The notes under the pieces were generated by a model that worked only from the letters and a program-made list of their open reading frames with translations, was not told the origin of the DNA and ran no database searches. From IMG/VR virus record IMGVR_UViG_3300042868_003855, positions 1-33,502 of that record: a DNA stretch of 33,502 bases; one strand, given 5' to 3'. The DNA comes from a virus. This document shows positions 20,271-29,959 of the stretch, piece after piece; the stretch's first letter is position 1; the number at the start of each line of letters is the position of its first letter. A program made the position numbers and the translations under genes.

Positions 20271-20815
20271 ATGTACAAGAAGAGTTAGATAAGTTTAAGA
20301 AGTACGTAATACAACAATCTAAATCTAATCTATCTAAGCTAAAGAAAAACGATAGAAAAGGACTGTATAATACGATTAAAGGTGAAGCAAAAGCTATGCC
20401 TAATTCTTTCTACCTTGCATTTGATTTAGGTGAGTATGGAGCGTATGTTGACAAAGGTGTAAAAGGTGCGGACCCATCACAAGTTTCACCAAATGCTAAA
20501 CTTAAAGGACAGCAAGCGCCAAACAGTCCATATAGTTTTAAGAATAAAAAACCACCTTCTGACTTAATTGCAAAGTGGGCACAAAGAAAAGGCTTAAGGT
20601 TGCGAAATAAACAAGGTCAGTATGTCAAAGGTAGCTTCAAAGCAATAGGATTTATTACAGCTAAAAACATTTGGGCGCGAGGTATTAAACCTTCATTGTT
20701 CTTTACAAAACCATTCGAGAAGGCATACAAGGATCTTCCAGACCAGTTAGTCGAAAAATACGGATTGGACTCTTTGGAGTTATTTAAGTATACAATTCAA
20801 CAACCTAAAAAATAA
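20264..20815 (+). CDS. Neck / tail-completion-like protein, 183 residues
   Basis: A basic protein (about one Lys in six) with a helical start (VQEELDKFKKYVIQQSKSNL), a central FDLGEYGAYVDKGVKG and IKPSLFFTKPFEKAYKDLPD near the end. The Y-G-x-Y-V-D-x-G-V pattern and the F-F-x-x-P...A ending recall HK97 gp10-type tail-completion proteins (also GxxxP...FL..A). That assignment is tentative. It ends on the first base of the next ATG. Confidence 0.5.
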   Translation: MLNVQEELDKFKKYVIQQSKSNLSKLKKNDRKGLYNTIKGEAKAMPNSFYLAFDLGEYGAYVDKGVKGADPSQVSPNAKLKGQQAPNSPYSFKNKKPPSDLIAKWAQRKGLRLRNKQGQYVKGSFKAIGFITAKNIWARGIKPSLFFTKPFEKAYKDLPDQLVEKYGLDSLELFKYTIQQPKK

Positions 20816-21852
20816 TGGCAAATATATTAGCTAGAAGTCCTTACATTGTAGAAGTAAATGAGACGGGACAAGATGGAAGTAAGATAGAGATATTTCTATG
20901 GAATGGTACGGGTTCAGCTCCTACTACAGCACAGTACACACTATCAAAATTAATCCCAGCATCGAATAATACACAAACAGTTTACGACGTTGCACCTTAT
21001 ATTAGGGAGTATATAACGTTTACTCAAAAACAATCACCATATACAATTGAAGCATTAAGCACGGACCAATATTGTAACGTTAAAGTAAAGCGATATAAGT
21101 CAGTAGCTGGTGTATATACATTATTAAATACGCTTGAATACTTTGGCTTGGATGGATATTCCTATTATGAAGAAGGAAGTAATTTTGATTATGGAAACTA
21201 TTTATTAGAGCAAAAAACATATTATTATCAAGAGGGAATTTATGCTGGGGAATTGAATGCTTACATGATTACATCACATAATTTAAAGTATACTAATTTA
21301 TCAACAGGTGCAAGTACAACAGTAACAAACGCATCAACAGGGTGGAAGACTGCGCCAAGAGTACATGCTGCTTATGCTGCAGTTGGTAATAAATTAGAAG
21401 TAACCGATTCAGAAGGTACAATATTAGCTACATACTATTTTAAACCTATTTGCGAGCCTAAATACACACCTGTAATAATTGACTTCATAAATCAATATGG
21501 TGCTTGGCAACGTGAATTCTTCTTTAAGGCGTCAAAAAATACATTAGCAATAGAATCGAACGATTATAATGTAATGCAGAGTTCGGTGAGTAGTTTTGAT
21601 ATTTACCAAGGACAAAAGAAGTCATTTAATACCAACGCAAAAGAAACAATAAGTGTAAATAGTGGGTATGTTTACGAAGATTTTAGCTCAAATATTAAGC
21701 AACTTATAATGAGTGAAAGAATACTAGTTAATGATAAGCCTGCTATATGCAAAACAAAGTCATTAGAAGTCATGAAAAACATAAACAATCATATGATTAA
21801 TTACAGTTTAGAGTTCGAGTTTGCGTATAATACAATTAACAACGTGATATAA
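20815..21852 (+). CDS. Tail protein, 345 residues
   Basis: A beta-rich protein. The start MANILARSPYIVEVNETGQD, then YTLSKLIPASNNTQTVYDVA and PYIREYITF are typical of a Bacteroidetes phage tail component that precedes the large baseplate-type gene. It has repeated Tyr-rich stretches and no enzyme motif. Exact position in the tail is unknown. It overlaps the next ATG by one base (TAATG). Confidence 0.6.
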   Translation: MANILARSPYIVEVNETGQDGSKIEIFLWNGTGSAPTTAQYTLSKLIPASNNTQTVYDVAPYIREYITFTQKQSPYTIEALSTDQYCNVKVKRYKSVAGVYTLLNTLEYFGLDGYSYYEEGSNFDYGNYLLEQKTYYYQEGIYAGELNAYMITSHNLKYTNLSTGASTTVTNASTGWKTAPRVHAAYAAVGNKLEVTDSEGTILATYYFKPICEPKYTPVIIDFINQYGAWQREFFFKASKNTLAIESNDYNVMQSSVSSFDIYQGQKKSFNTNAKETISVNSGYVYEDFSSNIKQLIMSERILVNDKPAICKTKSLEVMKNINNHMINYSLEFEFAYNTINNVI

Positions 21853-24206
21853 TGAAGAGAATAGTAGATGTATATATTGAAAGCATCAGTGGAAGTGGTG
21901 ACTATTCTAAACTAGAACTATTTAACGATGAAAAAATAGATATAAATTTAAGTGTACAAAACATACAAGACATTTCTAAAGTGTATACTGACTTTACACA
22001 ATCATTCACAGTACCAGCAAGCTCTATCAATAATGCAATATTTGAACATTTTTATCAGTCAGATGTTAACACTGTAAATAGTTCTAATATTAGAAGATTA
22101 GCGTATATAGAAATTGACTTAGCTCCGTTTAGAAGTGGTAAGGTACAATTAGAAAAGTCTAATATAAAGAATGGAAGTGTAGACAGTTATACGATTACAT
22201 TTTATGGAGATTTAATAAGCATTAAAGATAAGTTTGCAAACGACAAGTTAGCGGATTTAGATTTATCTAGTTACAATATTGAATATACAGGAGCTAATGT
22301 CGAGTCATTAATTACTTCTACAGATTATACAAAAAATGTTAGATTTCCATTAATAACATCAAAAAGAGTTTGGACTTATAACGATGGAGTAAGTACTGAT
22401 ATTAAAACAAGTGTTGGGTCTGTTAAATTTAATGAATTATTTCCTGCATTAAAAGTTGCTAGAATATTTGACGTTATAGAGAATAAATATGGAATAACTT
22501 TAAATGGTAGTTTTTTAGATGCAGTTAATTTAAGATGGGATAGATTATTTTTATGGTTGAAGAACGCCGAAACATTTATTAACTATACTAATACTGTTAA
22601 TTGCGTATTTACTTCTGTAAATGTAAATGGAGTGCCTGCTGCATTAACTCATAATGGAAGTGGAATATTAGGAGCTACAAATGAAATAGAATTATTTTCA
22701 TATCCTGATGGTAAAAACAATACTGTAGATATTTATTGTGAAACAAATGTACCTTGCAATGTTTCAGTAGAGTGTTATTCTAGTTTAACGTATGTTAAAA
22801 CTATAACATTTGCAAGCACAAGTGGATGGAATAATTTATATACAAATATTGCAAGTAGTTCAGACGCTAAATTATCATATAAAATAAAAACAGATACACC
22901 AGCAAATATAACTAATATAACTATTTCTGTTAAAGATGTTGGTGGTATAAATGCATCTGTAAGAACAAGGGATATAAAAGTTGCAAATATATCAACAGTT
23001 GCAAATATAAGTTTAAATAGTCATGTCCCAGATATTACAGTTGCAGATTTTTTTAGCGGAATTCTTAAAATGTTTAATCTAACCTGTTACGCAACTAGTA
23101 TAGATAATTTTTTAATTGAAACTTTAGAGGACTTTTACGCCAAAGGATATATCTATAATATTACAACATATACAGATATAGATTCAATAGATATTGAACG
23201 CGTACCATTATATAAAAACATTTCTTTTGAACATGAAAAAAGTGAATCATTTGTAAATAAAGAATTTTTATCTAATAATAAAGGTGTTCGAGAATATGGA
23301 GATACTAAAGAAGTTTTTCCACAATATGATAATGGAGACTTTGCTGTTAAAGTTCCATTTGAAGAACTATTGCCTTTAAATTTAGATAGTGTAAATTTAT
23401 GTGCTTCATATTCTTTGACTCCAAGTCCTGAATATAAATCTTATATTCCTAAGCCTGTATTGCTATATATGGAGGATATAAAATCATGTAATTTTTATTT
23501 TGATAATGGAACAACTAAGAACAATAAAACAACGTATGCGCCATTTTACAATGAAGTTACATTTAGTGGAAACAGATATTCTTTAAGTTTTGGAGAAGAA
23601 AAAAGTGTTTTAGATAATACTGTATTATTAAATGGGCTATTTAAAATTTACTATAATAGTTATTTAAGTAATTTATTCAATCCTAAATGCAGATTAGTAA
23701 GAGTTAAAGCACATTTCCCTTTATCGTTGATTACAAAATTAAGATTGAATGATAGGTTAATTATTAGAGACAAAAGATACATTATTAACGAACTTAAATC
23801 TGACATTACTAGTGGTGAAGTTGACTTGACTTTAATCAACGATTTCAGACCAATGATTAATACTAACATTCCATTAAGTGTACCTAGTGGTGGCGGTACT
23901 ATTAAAACTCCTGTAGTAGTTCCAACATGGAGTACAACTGGCACAGGGGTATCAACTCCTTATTCTGGTGTTACATTCTCAGGTACAACATTTACTAGTG
24001 ATGGGTGGGTTGATATTACAATACCAGCAAATTCTACTCCTGTTGTTCCTGTTGTTTCAGAATCTTCTACAGATCCTTGGATTACAGAAGATGGATTCAA
24101 TGTTATTACCGAAGATTGGACTACAAAAGTTATACAAATAAATTACACTAACACGGACGCTACAGGCACAAGTATTATAAATTCATTTAATTTAAACCAA
24201 GAATGA
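21852..24206 (+). CDS. Large tail / baseplate protein, 784 residues
   Basis: The N-terminus MKRIVDVYIESISGSGDYSK, with LELFNDEKIDINLSVQNIQD and YTDFTQSFTVPASSINNAIF, is a recurrent start of large Bacteroidetes phage tail proteins. The middle is Ser/Asn/Thr-rich beta sequence; the C-terminal about 100 residues (PSGGGTIKTPVVVPTWST...) are Thr/Pro/Val-rich and may form a flexible tip. Its size and its position before the tape measure suggest a baseplate hub or distal tail protein. ATGA links it to the next small gene. Confidence 0.65.
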   Translation: MKRIVDVYIESISGSGDYSKLELFNDEKIDINLSVQNIQDISKVYTDFTQSFTVPASSINNAIFEHFYQSDVNTVNSSNIRRLAYIEIDLAPFRSGKVQLEKSNIKNGSVDSYTITFYGDLISIKDKFANDKLADLDLSSYNIEYTGANVESLITSTDYTKNVRFPLITSKRVWTYNDGVSTDIKTSVGSVKFNELFPALKVARIFDVIENKYGITLNGSFLDAVNLRWDRLFLWLKNAETFINYTNTVNCVFTSVNVNGVPAALTHNGSGILGATNEIELFSYPDGKNNTVDIYCETNVPCNVSVECYSSLTYVKTITFASTSGWNNLYTNIASSSDAKLSYKIKTDTPANITNITISVKDVGGINASVRTRDIKVANISTVANISLNSHVPDITVADFFSGILKMFNLTCYATSIDNFLIETLEDFYAKGYIYNITTYTDIDSIDIERVPLYKNISFEHEKSESFVNKEFLSNNKGVREYGDTKEVFPQYDNGDFAVKVPFEELLPLNLDSVNLCASYSLTPSPEYKSYIPKPVLLYMEDIKSCNFYFDNGTTKNNKTTYAPFYNEVTFSGNRYSLSFGEEKSVLDNTVLLNGLFKIYYNSYLSNLFNPKCRLVRVKAHFPLSLITKLRLNDRLIIRDKRYIINELKSDITSGEVDLTLINDFRPMINTNIPLSVPSGGGTIKTPVVVPTWSTTGTGVSTPYSGVTFSGTTFTSDGWVDITIPANSTPVVPVVSESSTDPWITEDGFNVITEDWTTKVIQINYTNTDATGTSIINSFNLNQE

Positions 24207-24379
24207 TAGAGCAAATTATAGCATTGTTACGCATAGATAATTTCTATGGTGTAAGTGAAAATATAGACATAGCAAAGGGAAAGTATTTATTGTCAGATTC
24301 ATTTCGCGTAAACTACAAACAAGGCAAAAGAGAGTTATTATTGAAAGCAAAGCAACATGGCAGAAAAGAAAGTAATTGA
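24203..24379 (+). CDS. Hypothetical protein, 58 residues
   Basis: The ATG at 24203 overlaps the stop of the large tail gene (ATGA), and the frame overlaps the tape-measure gene by 23 bases. MIEQIIALLRIDNFYGVSEN... is an alpha-helical, basic protein ending KQHGRKESN. It fills what would otherwise be a 150-base gap, which supports it being real. Function unknown; possibly a small tail-assembly helper. Confidence 0.6.
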   Translation: MIEQIIALLRIDNFYGVSENIDIAKGKYLLSDSFRVNYKQGKRELLLKAKQHGRKESN

Positions 24380-26171
24380 ACTTGAAGTAAAGACAAACAC
24401 AGCATCCCTTAAAGCACAATTAAGAGAAGCACAAAATGAAGTACAAGCACTTTCTGAAAAATTTGGAGCTGCATCTAAAGAAGCTGTAAATGCTGCAAAG
24501 AAAGCTGCTGAATTAAAAGACGCAATTGGTGACGCAAAAGCACTTACTGACGCTTTTAATCCTGATGCTAAATTTAACTCTTTATCAAAATCAATTAGCG
24601 GTGTTCTTAATGGATTCCAAGCATTTGAGGGAGCACTTGCGTTAGTAGGCGTTGAGAGCGAAGACGTTCAAAAAACATTACTAAAAGTTCAAGGCGCAAT
24701 GGCTTTGACCGAAGGTATAAATGGTGTACTTGAAGCAAAAGATGCGTTTAAAATATTAAAAATAGCAGCTGTTGATGCTTTAAAAGGAATTAGAACAGGA
24801 ATATTAGCTACGGGTATTGGTATATTTGTAGTTGCACTAGGAACTATTGTAGCTTATTGGGATGAAATAAAAGCGTCTGTAAGCGGGGTAAGCGAAGAAC
24901 AAAAGAAACTTAATGCAAATTCACAATCTAATCTTGATATTCAAAAAGCAAAGTTAACAGCTATTGGAGCTCAAGAAAATATCTTAAAATTGCAAGGAAA
25001 GTCTGAAAAATATATTTTAGATTTAAAAATTGCTCAATCAAATAAAGCTATTGAAGCAGCAGAGACTCAAATTAAAAATAATGCTACTACTGCACTGGCT
25101 CAAATTGAAGCGTCTAAAAGAAATAAAGAAATACTTTCAGGTATATTACAATATATATCGTTGCCTATATCTTTATTATTGAGAACAGTTGATAGCATAG
25201 GGAAAGCATTAGGTAAAGATTTTGGATTAAATGATAAGTTATTTGGAGGACTTGCAAATCTTGTATTTGATCCAAAAGAAACAGCAAAAGAAATTGCAGC
25301 TGTAAAGAAACAACAAACGGATGCTTTAATCGAACTTAAAAATAATAAAGCTGGCTTTGAATTAGCAATTAAAGCAATTGATAAAACGGCAGCTGAAACA
25401 GCAGCTACAAACAGAAAAACGGCATCTGATAAGATAGCAGAAGACGAAAGAAAAGAACGCGAAGCTAAATTAAAAGCACTTGAAGATTTTGCAAATGATA
25501 CTGAAGCAATAGCAAAAAAAAGACGTGAGAAAGAATCTGAAGAACAAAAGAAAGCAGCAGATAATGAGTTAAAAATACAGTCAGATAAATTATTAGCACA
25601 AGCAGAATTAGATAAAAAGAATGCAGAAGATAAAAAAGCATTAGACGCACAAGCAATAGTAGACAAAAAAAGAACATCGGATGCTATATTTCAAATAACA
25701 AGACAATCATTTGATGTAATAGGAAATTTAGCTGTAGCTTTTGCAGGAAAATCGGAGAAAGAACAAAAGAAAGCCTTTGAGATTCAGAAGGCTGCTAATA
25801 TTGCTGGTGCTTTAATGGATACGTGGAAGGCAGCTTCTGGTGCTTATGCATCACTTGCTAGTATTCCTGTAGTTGGTCCTGTATTGGGAGGTATTGCTGC
25901 TGGTGTTGCTACTGCTGCTGGATTAGCAAATGTTAAAAATATATCTAGTCAACAATTTGGTTCACGTGGAAATATATCTGCGCCTAATAATATGGATGGA
26001 GGTGGTCAAGCTAACCAAGTTATAACTCCTAACTTTAATATTATAGGTAATCAAAACCAAACGCAATTAGCACAATTAAATCAACCACCAATTAAAGCGT
26101 ATGTTGTAGGTTCGGATGTAACTACACAACAAATGTTAGACAAGAAAAAAGTACAAAATGCAACATTATAA
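24357..26171 (+). CDS. Tape measure protein
   Basis: 604 residues, rich in Ala, Lys and Glu. Coiled-coil sequence occurs at 1-65 and about 350-450 (KDAIGDA...; AEDERKEREAKLKALEDFAN). Hydrophobic stretches lie at about 147-168 (TGILATGIGIFVVALGTIVA) and near 498-522 (IPVVGPVLGGIAAGVATAAG), the usual pattern for tape measure proteins, which set tail length and reach the host membrane. The length would predict a rather short tail. It follows the baseplate-type gene and precedes the prohead protease, an unusual order. Confidence 0.8.
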   Translation: MAEKKVIELEVKTNTASLKAQLREAQNEVQALSEKFGAASKEAVNAAKKAAELKDAIGDAKALTDAFNPDAKFNSLSKSISGVLNGFQAFEGALALVGVESEDVQKTLLKVQGAMALTEGINGVLEAKDAFKILKIAAVDALKGIRTGILATGIGIFVVALGTIVAYWDEIKASVSGVSEEQKKLNANSQSNLDIQKAKLTAIGAQENILKLQGKSEKYILDLKIAQSNKAIEAAETQIKNNATTALAQIEASKRNKEILSGILQYISLPISLLLRTVDSIGKALGKDFGLNDKLFGGLANLVFDPKETAKEIAAVKKQQTDALIELKNNKAGFELAIKAIDKTAAETAATNRKTASDKIAEDERKEREAKLKALEDFANDTEAIAKKRREKESEEQKKAADNELKIQSDKLLAQAELDKKNAEDKKALDAQAIVDKKRTSDAIFQITRQSFDVIGNLAVAFAGKSEKEQKKAFEIQKAANIAGALMDTWKAASGAYASLASIPVVGPVLGGIAAGVATAAGLANVKNISSQQFGSRGNISAPNNMDGGGQANQVITPNFNIIGNQNQTQLAQLNQPPIKAYVVGSDVTTQQMLDKKKVQNATL

Positions 26172-26182
26172 GTTATAATAAT

Positions 26183-26755
26183 ATGAAGAAGCTACAGAAC
26201 ATTGAACTAACAATTAAAGACGAGCAAGAGCAAGGAGTCTTTGCTATAAGTTTTGTTGATAGACCAGCAATTGAAGAGGATTTTATTTTGCTTTCTGAAA
26301 TGGAAGTTGAAATGAAAGTAATCGACGAGAATAAACGTGAGGTTATTGGGCTTGCTTTGGTTCCTGAAAAAAAGATTTTAAGACGTATTAAAGATAAAGA
26401 ATTTACAGTGTCATTTAGTGCTGAAACAATCGCTAAAACACAAGAGCTTTACATGAAGAAATTGTACGGAAATAACGTAACAGTGGACCATGCAGAAAAC
26501 GTGGATGGTGTTGCTTTAATTGAGTCATGGATAGTTGAAGATAGTAAGAATGATAAATCTAATCTATATAAACTTAATGCACCTGTTGGGAGTTGGGTTG
26601 TAAAGATGAAAGTTTACAATGAAGAAGTTTACCAAGGAATTAAAGATGGTAAGTTTAACGGATTCAGTATTGAGGGTAAGTACGATGGATTAGAACAATT
26701 AGAAATGCAAGAAGACGTGCTAAATGAGATTAAAGACTTACTAGAAAAACTATGA
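26183..26755 (+). CDS. Prohead serine protease (XkdF-like, Peptidase_S78_2)
   Basis: 190 residues. GVFAISFVDRPAIEEDFILL at 18-37, VIGLALVPEKKILRR at 54-68 and TVSFSAETIAKTQELYMKKL follow the XkdF-type prohead protease pattern. VDHAENVDGV and ALIESWIVED supply His103 and Ser115 as likely catalytic residues. It would trim the scaffold and perhaps the capsid during head maturation, and it opens the head-gene block. Its stop overlaps the next ATG. Confidence 0.8.
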   Translation: MKKLQNIELTIKDEQEQGVFAISFVDRPAIEEDFILLSEMEVEMKVIDENKREVIGLALVPEKKILRRIKDKEFTVSFSAETIAKTQELYMKKLYGNNVTVDHAENVDGVALIESWIVEDSKNDKSNLYKLNAPVGSWVVKMKVYNEEVYQGIKDGKFNGFSIEGKYDGLEQLEMQEDVLNEIKDLLEKL

Positions 26756-27282
26756 GTTTATATCCCCATTATGTAAGATATAAAGATTCAACACATATTG
26801 AGTCTACAAACTACTTGTATTTTGACGATGGCGCAGATGAATTACGCAGAATATTAAGAAGTAAATTCAATTCATTTCTAAATTATTACGACCATTTAGG
26901 GACTAGCGTAACGACTATTACGACAACTAACTTTTATAAATTAAACACAACTACTACGTTAGGACTTTATAACGATAATTTTCAACATACAAATAATAGA
27001 ATAACAAACTTAAATACTAATCGAAACTGCAAATTAGAAGCATCTGTTTCAGTTACAAGTGGAAATAATGATATACTTAATTTTGCATTTTATAAAAATG
27101 GTGCAATAATAACATCTAGTGAAATGGACGTTACTTGTTCATCAAGTGGTAAAGCATCAACAACTCACATACAAACAATAGTCAATTTAGATGTAAATGA
27201 CTATGTTGAAGTATGGGTAAAAAATCAAAGTTCAAACAATGTTACTTTGGTTCATTTAAATGTAATCATAACAGAAATATAA
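26752..27282 (+). CDS. Virion protein with C-terminal C1q/BclA-like jelly-roll domain
   Basis: 176 residues. The C-terminal half has the alternating strands of a trimeric TNF/C1q-like fold: FYKLNTTTTLGLYNDNF, NCKLEASVSVTSGNNDILNF, AFYKNGAIITSSEMD, IVNLDVNDYVEVWVKNQSSN and VTLVHLNVIITEI, which match C1q/BclA-C-type modules at the ends of fibres and spikes. The first 45 residues (YPHYVRYKDSTHIESTNYLY...) may attach it to the capsid. Placed after the protease, it could be a head fibre or decoration. Confidence 0.6.
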   Translation: MSLYPHYVRYKDSTHIESTNYLYFDDGADELRRILRSKFNSFLNYYDHLGTSVTTITTTNFYKLNTTTTLGLYNDNFQHTNNRITNLNTNRNCKLEASVSVTSGNNDILNFAFYKNGAIITSSEMDVTCSSSGKASTTHIQTIVNLDVNDYVEVWVKNQSSNNVTLVHLNVIITEI

Positions 27283-27480
27283 ATGGCAAAGAAAGCAACA
27301 ATGGCAAACGCATCACCAAAAGGTGGCAAAAGAGGGTGTTTAGGTAAAGACGGAAAGTACTCGCCAGAGAACTGCACTGGAGAACTATACGCACAAGGAT
27401 TTGGAAGTGATATCGCACAAGGTTTAGCGACTATTCAAGTTAATGGAAATGAAAGAGTTATTACTACTTCAAGAGGGTAA
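27283..27480 (+). CDS. Small Gly/Lys-rich protein, 65 residues
   Basis: Begins directly after the preceding stop. MAKKATMANASPKGGKRGCL, then GKDGKYSPENCTGELYAQGF; basic at the start and with two Cys (GCLGKD and ENCTGE). I recall similar small proteins in head-gene blocks of Bacteroidetes phages, with unknown role. Could be a minor capsid or DNA-contacting protein. Confidence 0.55.
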   Translation: MAKKATMANASPKGGKRGCLGKDGKYSPENCTGELYAQGFGSDIAQGLATIQVNGNERVITTSRG

Positions 27481-27516
27481 TTTAAAACAAAGTAATTAAT
27501 AATTAGTTAATAAGAT

Positions 27517-27864
27517 ATGGAAACAAGAACTATCGTAAAAAAGGTAACTAAATCACTAGATGTAAATCTTAGTTTATTAACCGATTCCGTTAAGCAAACA
27601 GAAGATTTTTATGGACCAGCTTTAGATGCTTTAAATAAACTTAACGCAATTAAATCTGAAAGTAAAAAAGTCGTATCTGATTCACTAACTAAATTAGATA
27701 GATTAGTTGGGTTTCTTGGTAAAGATGAAGCAGATTTTACTAAAAGAGTTCGCGATTTAGGTATTGATATATCTTCTATTCCACAGCCAAAACAATATGC
27801 TGATAGAATAAATAGGGCAAACTCTTTAGCTGAAAAATTAAGAGCTGAATTAAAAAGTATTTAA
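27517..27864 (+). CDS. Coiled-coil head-block protein, 115 residues
   Basis: Almost entirely helical and charged (SLDVNLSLLTDSVKQTEDFY, LDALNKLNAIKSESKKVVSD, YADRINRANSLAEKLRAELK). It sits between the protease and the scaffold-like gene after a 36-base AT-rich spacer, so it may assist capsid assembly. No family recognised. Confidence 0.55.
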   Translation: METRTIVKKVTKSLDVNLSLLTDSVKQTEDFYGPALDALNKLNAIKSESKKVVSDSLTKLDRLVGFLGKDEADFTKRVRDLGIDISSIPQPKQYADRINRANSLAEKLRAELKSI

Positions 27865-27884
27865 ACAAGTAAATAAATAAATAA

Positions 27885-28481
27885 ATGGATAAACAAGTTC
27901 CTTTACAAATGGTAAAAGATTTCTTGATTAAACTAACGGGAGTAAAAACTGAAAGTTTAGATACGAAATTAGAAGACCAAATATTAGCAGATGGTCAAAC
28001 GACTATTCAAGCTGATATGTTCGAGCCAGGACAAAACGTATTTATCGTAGTTCCTGATGCCGAGCCTGTGCCACTTCCTGTTGGTGAATATGAACTAACG
28101 GATGGTAAAATCTTAGTAGTAAAAGCTGATGGAGTTATTGACTCTATCGTTGAAGCTTTGCCTGCTGAAGAAAACCCTGCAGAAGCAGAAACTGAAGTAC
28201 CAGTTGAAGCTGAAAAAACACCTGAACAATCGAAAGTTAAAAAAATCGTTCGTTCACAAGTTGAAGAGCAACATTTTTCTGCATTGGAAGAAAAGATTGC
28301 AGAATTAGAAGCTAAAATTGTAGAGCTTTCTAAAGTTACTGATTCAGTTGTAGAGCTTGCAGAAGAGCCTAAACCAATTCAGTTTAACCCAGAGAATTCT
28401 CAAACAGTTGAGCATGTTGACTTAACACCTGGTAAAGCAAAAGGGATTAGAGATTCAATTTTAGAAACAATTTATAAATAA
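27885..28481 (+). CDS. Scaffold-like head assembly protein
   Basis: 198 residues, acidic. The first part (LADGQTTIQADMFEPGQNVF; VPLPVGEYELTDGKILVVKA) is a repeated small beta module; the second is a Pro/Glu-rich linker and a coiled coil (SALEEKIAELEAKIVELSKV), ending in a C-terminal helix (GKAKGIRDSILETIYK). The position just upstream of capsid genes and downstream of the protease, together with the coiled coil and acidic character, suits a scaffold. Not proven. Confidence 0.6.
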   Translation: MDKQVPLQMVKDFLIKLTGVKTESLDTKLEDQILADGQTTIQADMFEPGQNVFIVVPDAEPVPLPVGEYELTDGKILVVKADGVIDSIVEALPAEENPAEAETEVPVEAEKTPEQSKVKKIVRSQVEEQHFSALEEKIAELEAKIVELSKVTDSVVELAEEPKPIQFNPENSQTVEHVDLTPGKAKGIRDSILETIYK

Positions 28482-28484
28482 AAA

Positions 28485-28904
28485 ATGGCTGTAATAGAAA
28501 ACACATCAAACGAAGTATTGCGTGCAAGACGCACGCAAAATACAGTAACTGCTTCCACTACTTTCTACGAGGGTGATGCAGGACAAGATTTTAACATTGC
28601 TACAGATGCATTGGTAATGACTTTACCACTTATTGATTCCGATAATTTAGGTATGGAATTAGTATTTAGAAACACAGGAGCAAATGGTAATAACATTATT
28701 ACTTTATCTCCAGCTTCAGCGGATGGTATTAATGGACGTATTTCTACAGCTGCTGCAGATGGTACAGCAAGTGGTACAGTAAATAAGGATTGGATTAACA
28801 CAAAAGCTACTGCTAAACTAGGAGACTTTGTACGCTTACGTGCAATCGCATTAACAAAATGGTTTATCGAAGACGGACAAGGTGTTTGGGCTTCAGAAGC
28901 GTAA
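28485..28904 (+). CDS. Capsid decoration / head fibre-like protein, 139 residues
   Basis: Beta-rich with Ala, Thr, Gly and Asn (TALVMTLPLIDSDNLGMELV; NTGANGNNIITLSP; KLGDFVRLRAIALTKWFIED). The pattern 'M-x-x-x-F-x-N-T-G...I-T-L-S-P' is shared with many small phage head-decoration and fibre proteins. It lies between scaffold and major capsid genes. The decoration role is inferred from position and composition. Confidence 0.6.
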   Translation: MAVIENTSNEVLRARRTQNTVTASTTFYEGDAGQDFNIATDALVMTLPLIDSDNLGMELVFRNTGANGNNIITLSPASADGINGRISTAAADGTASGTVNKDWINTKATAKLGDFVRLRAIALTKWFIEDGQGVWASEA

Positions 28905-28930
28905 TATTAACTAAATAAAAATAAAAAAAA

Positions 28931-29884
28931 ATGGCTACAAGTACAAATTTGACGACTACATATGCTGGTCAAGATTCCAAAATGTGGGTAAAAGCTGCTA
29001 TCTTAAGCGGTAACACATTAGCAAACGGTGGTATGACTATCATGCCTAACATCGCATACAAAGCGGTATTACATAAGTTACTGACTGACGGGCTTTTAAA
29101 GGATGCCAGCTGTGATTTCAGTGCAACTTCTACTGTTACAATTACAGAGAGATTCTTAACATTAGAGCCTTTCCAAGTTAACTTACAATTATGTAAGAAA
29201 GACCATTTACAATCTTGGCAATCTGAGGAGATGGGATTCTCTGCTAACAAAGTTTTAGCTAAATCTTTTGCTGATTACTTATTAGCTTATGTTGCTGAAA
29301 AAGTTGCTAATTCTATTGAAGTTTCAATTTGGAATGGTGCAAATGCTACTTCAGGACAAGTTGATGGTATCATGACTTTGTTAACTACTGACGCTTCTTT
29401 GCCTACTGCAAATGAAATTTCTGGTACAACCCTTTCCGCTAGTAACATTGTTGAGGAGCTTGGAAAGTTGGTGACTGCGATTCCAGCTGCAGTATATGGT
29501 ACGGATGACTTGAAACTTTATGTTTCTCAAGCTGCTGCTAAATTCTATATTCGTGCATTAGGTGGTTTTTCAGTTGCTGCAACATCAAACAATGGTACTG
29601 ACAACAAAGGTACACAATGGTATAACAACGGAGCTTTAACATTCGATGGTATTCCTGTATTCGTAGCAAACGGATTAACTGCAAACCAAATGTTAGCTGC
29701 TCAAACTTCTAACTTGTTTTTCGGCTGCGGACTGTTAAATGACACGAATGAAATTTCGGTTTTGGACATGAAAAATCTCGACGGCTCAGACAACGTAAGA
29801 ATCATAATGCGAGCTGCTTACGCTGTAAACTATCATTCAGTTTCAGATATCGTGACTTACGGAATCACCAATTCCGCAAATTAG
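28931..29884 (+). CDS. Major capsid protein
   Basis: 317 residues, the size of an HK97-fold capsid protein without a large scaffold delta domain. MPNIAYKAVLHKLLTDGLLK, then EKVANSIEVSIWNGA, LKLYVSQAAAKFYIRALG, GIPVFVANGLTANQM and VRIIMRAAYAVNYHSVSDIV are of the kind seen in Bacteroidetes phage capsids. It has an A-rich leader before ATG and a strong terminator right after, as expected for the most abundant virion protein. No sequence search was possible; identity rests on pattern and position. Confidence 0.75.
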   Translation: MATSTNLTTTYAGQDSKMWVKAAILSGNTLANGGMTIMPNIAYKAVLHKLLTDGLLKDASCDFSATSTVTITERFLTLEPFQVNLQLCKKDHLQSWQSEEMGFSANKVLAKSFADYLLAYVAEKVANSIEVSIWNGANATSGQVDGIMTLLTTDASLPTANEISGTTLSASNIVEELGKLVTAIPAAVYGTDDLKLYVSQAAAKFYIRALGGFSVAATSNNGTDNKGTQWYNNGALTFDGIPVFVANGLTANQMLAAQTSNLFFGCGLLNDTNEISVLDMKNLDGSDNVRIIMRAAYAVNYHSVSDIVTYGITNSAN

Positions 29885-29908
29885 TAACTGGCTGAATATC
29901 AATACTAC

Positions 29909-29936
29909 GGGAGGGGATATACTCCTCCCTTTTTTT
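29909..29936 (+). terminator. Rho-independent terminator after the major capsid gene
   Basis: GGGAGG (29909-29914) pairs with CCTCCC (29924-29929) around a 9-base loop, followed by T at 29930-29936. It lies between capsid and the next virion gene, so it probably lets only part of transcription through. Confidence 0.85.
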
Positions 29937-29959
29937 ATAACTAACTAAAACTCAAACAG

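Noticed and set aside
25100-25666. Long open frame on the minus strand opposite the tape measure gene
   Set aside because: Its Ser/Ala/Phe/Leu-rich translation is the mirror of Lys/Glu/Ala-rich coiled-coil codons, and every supported gene is on the + strand.
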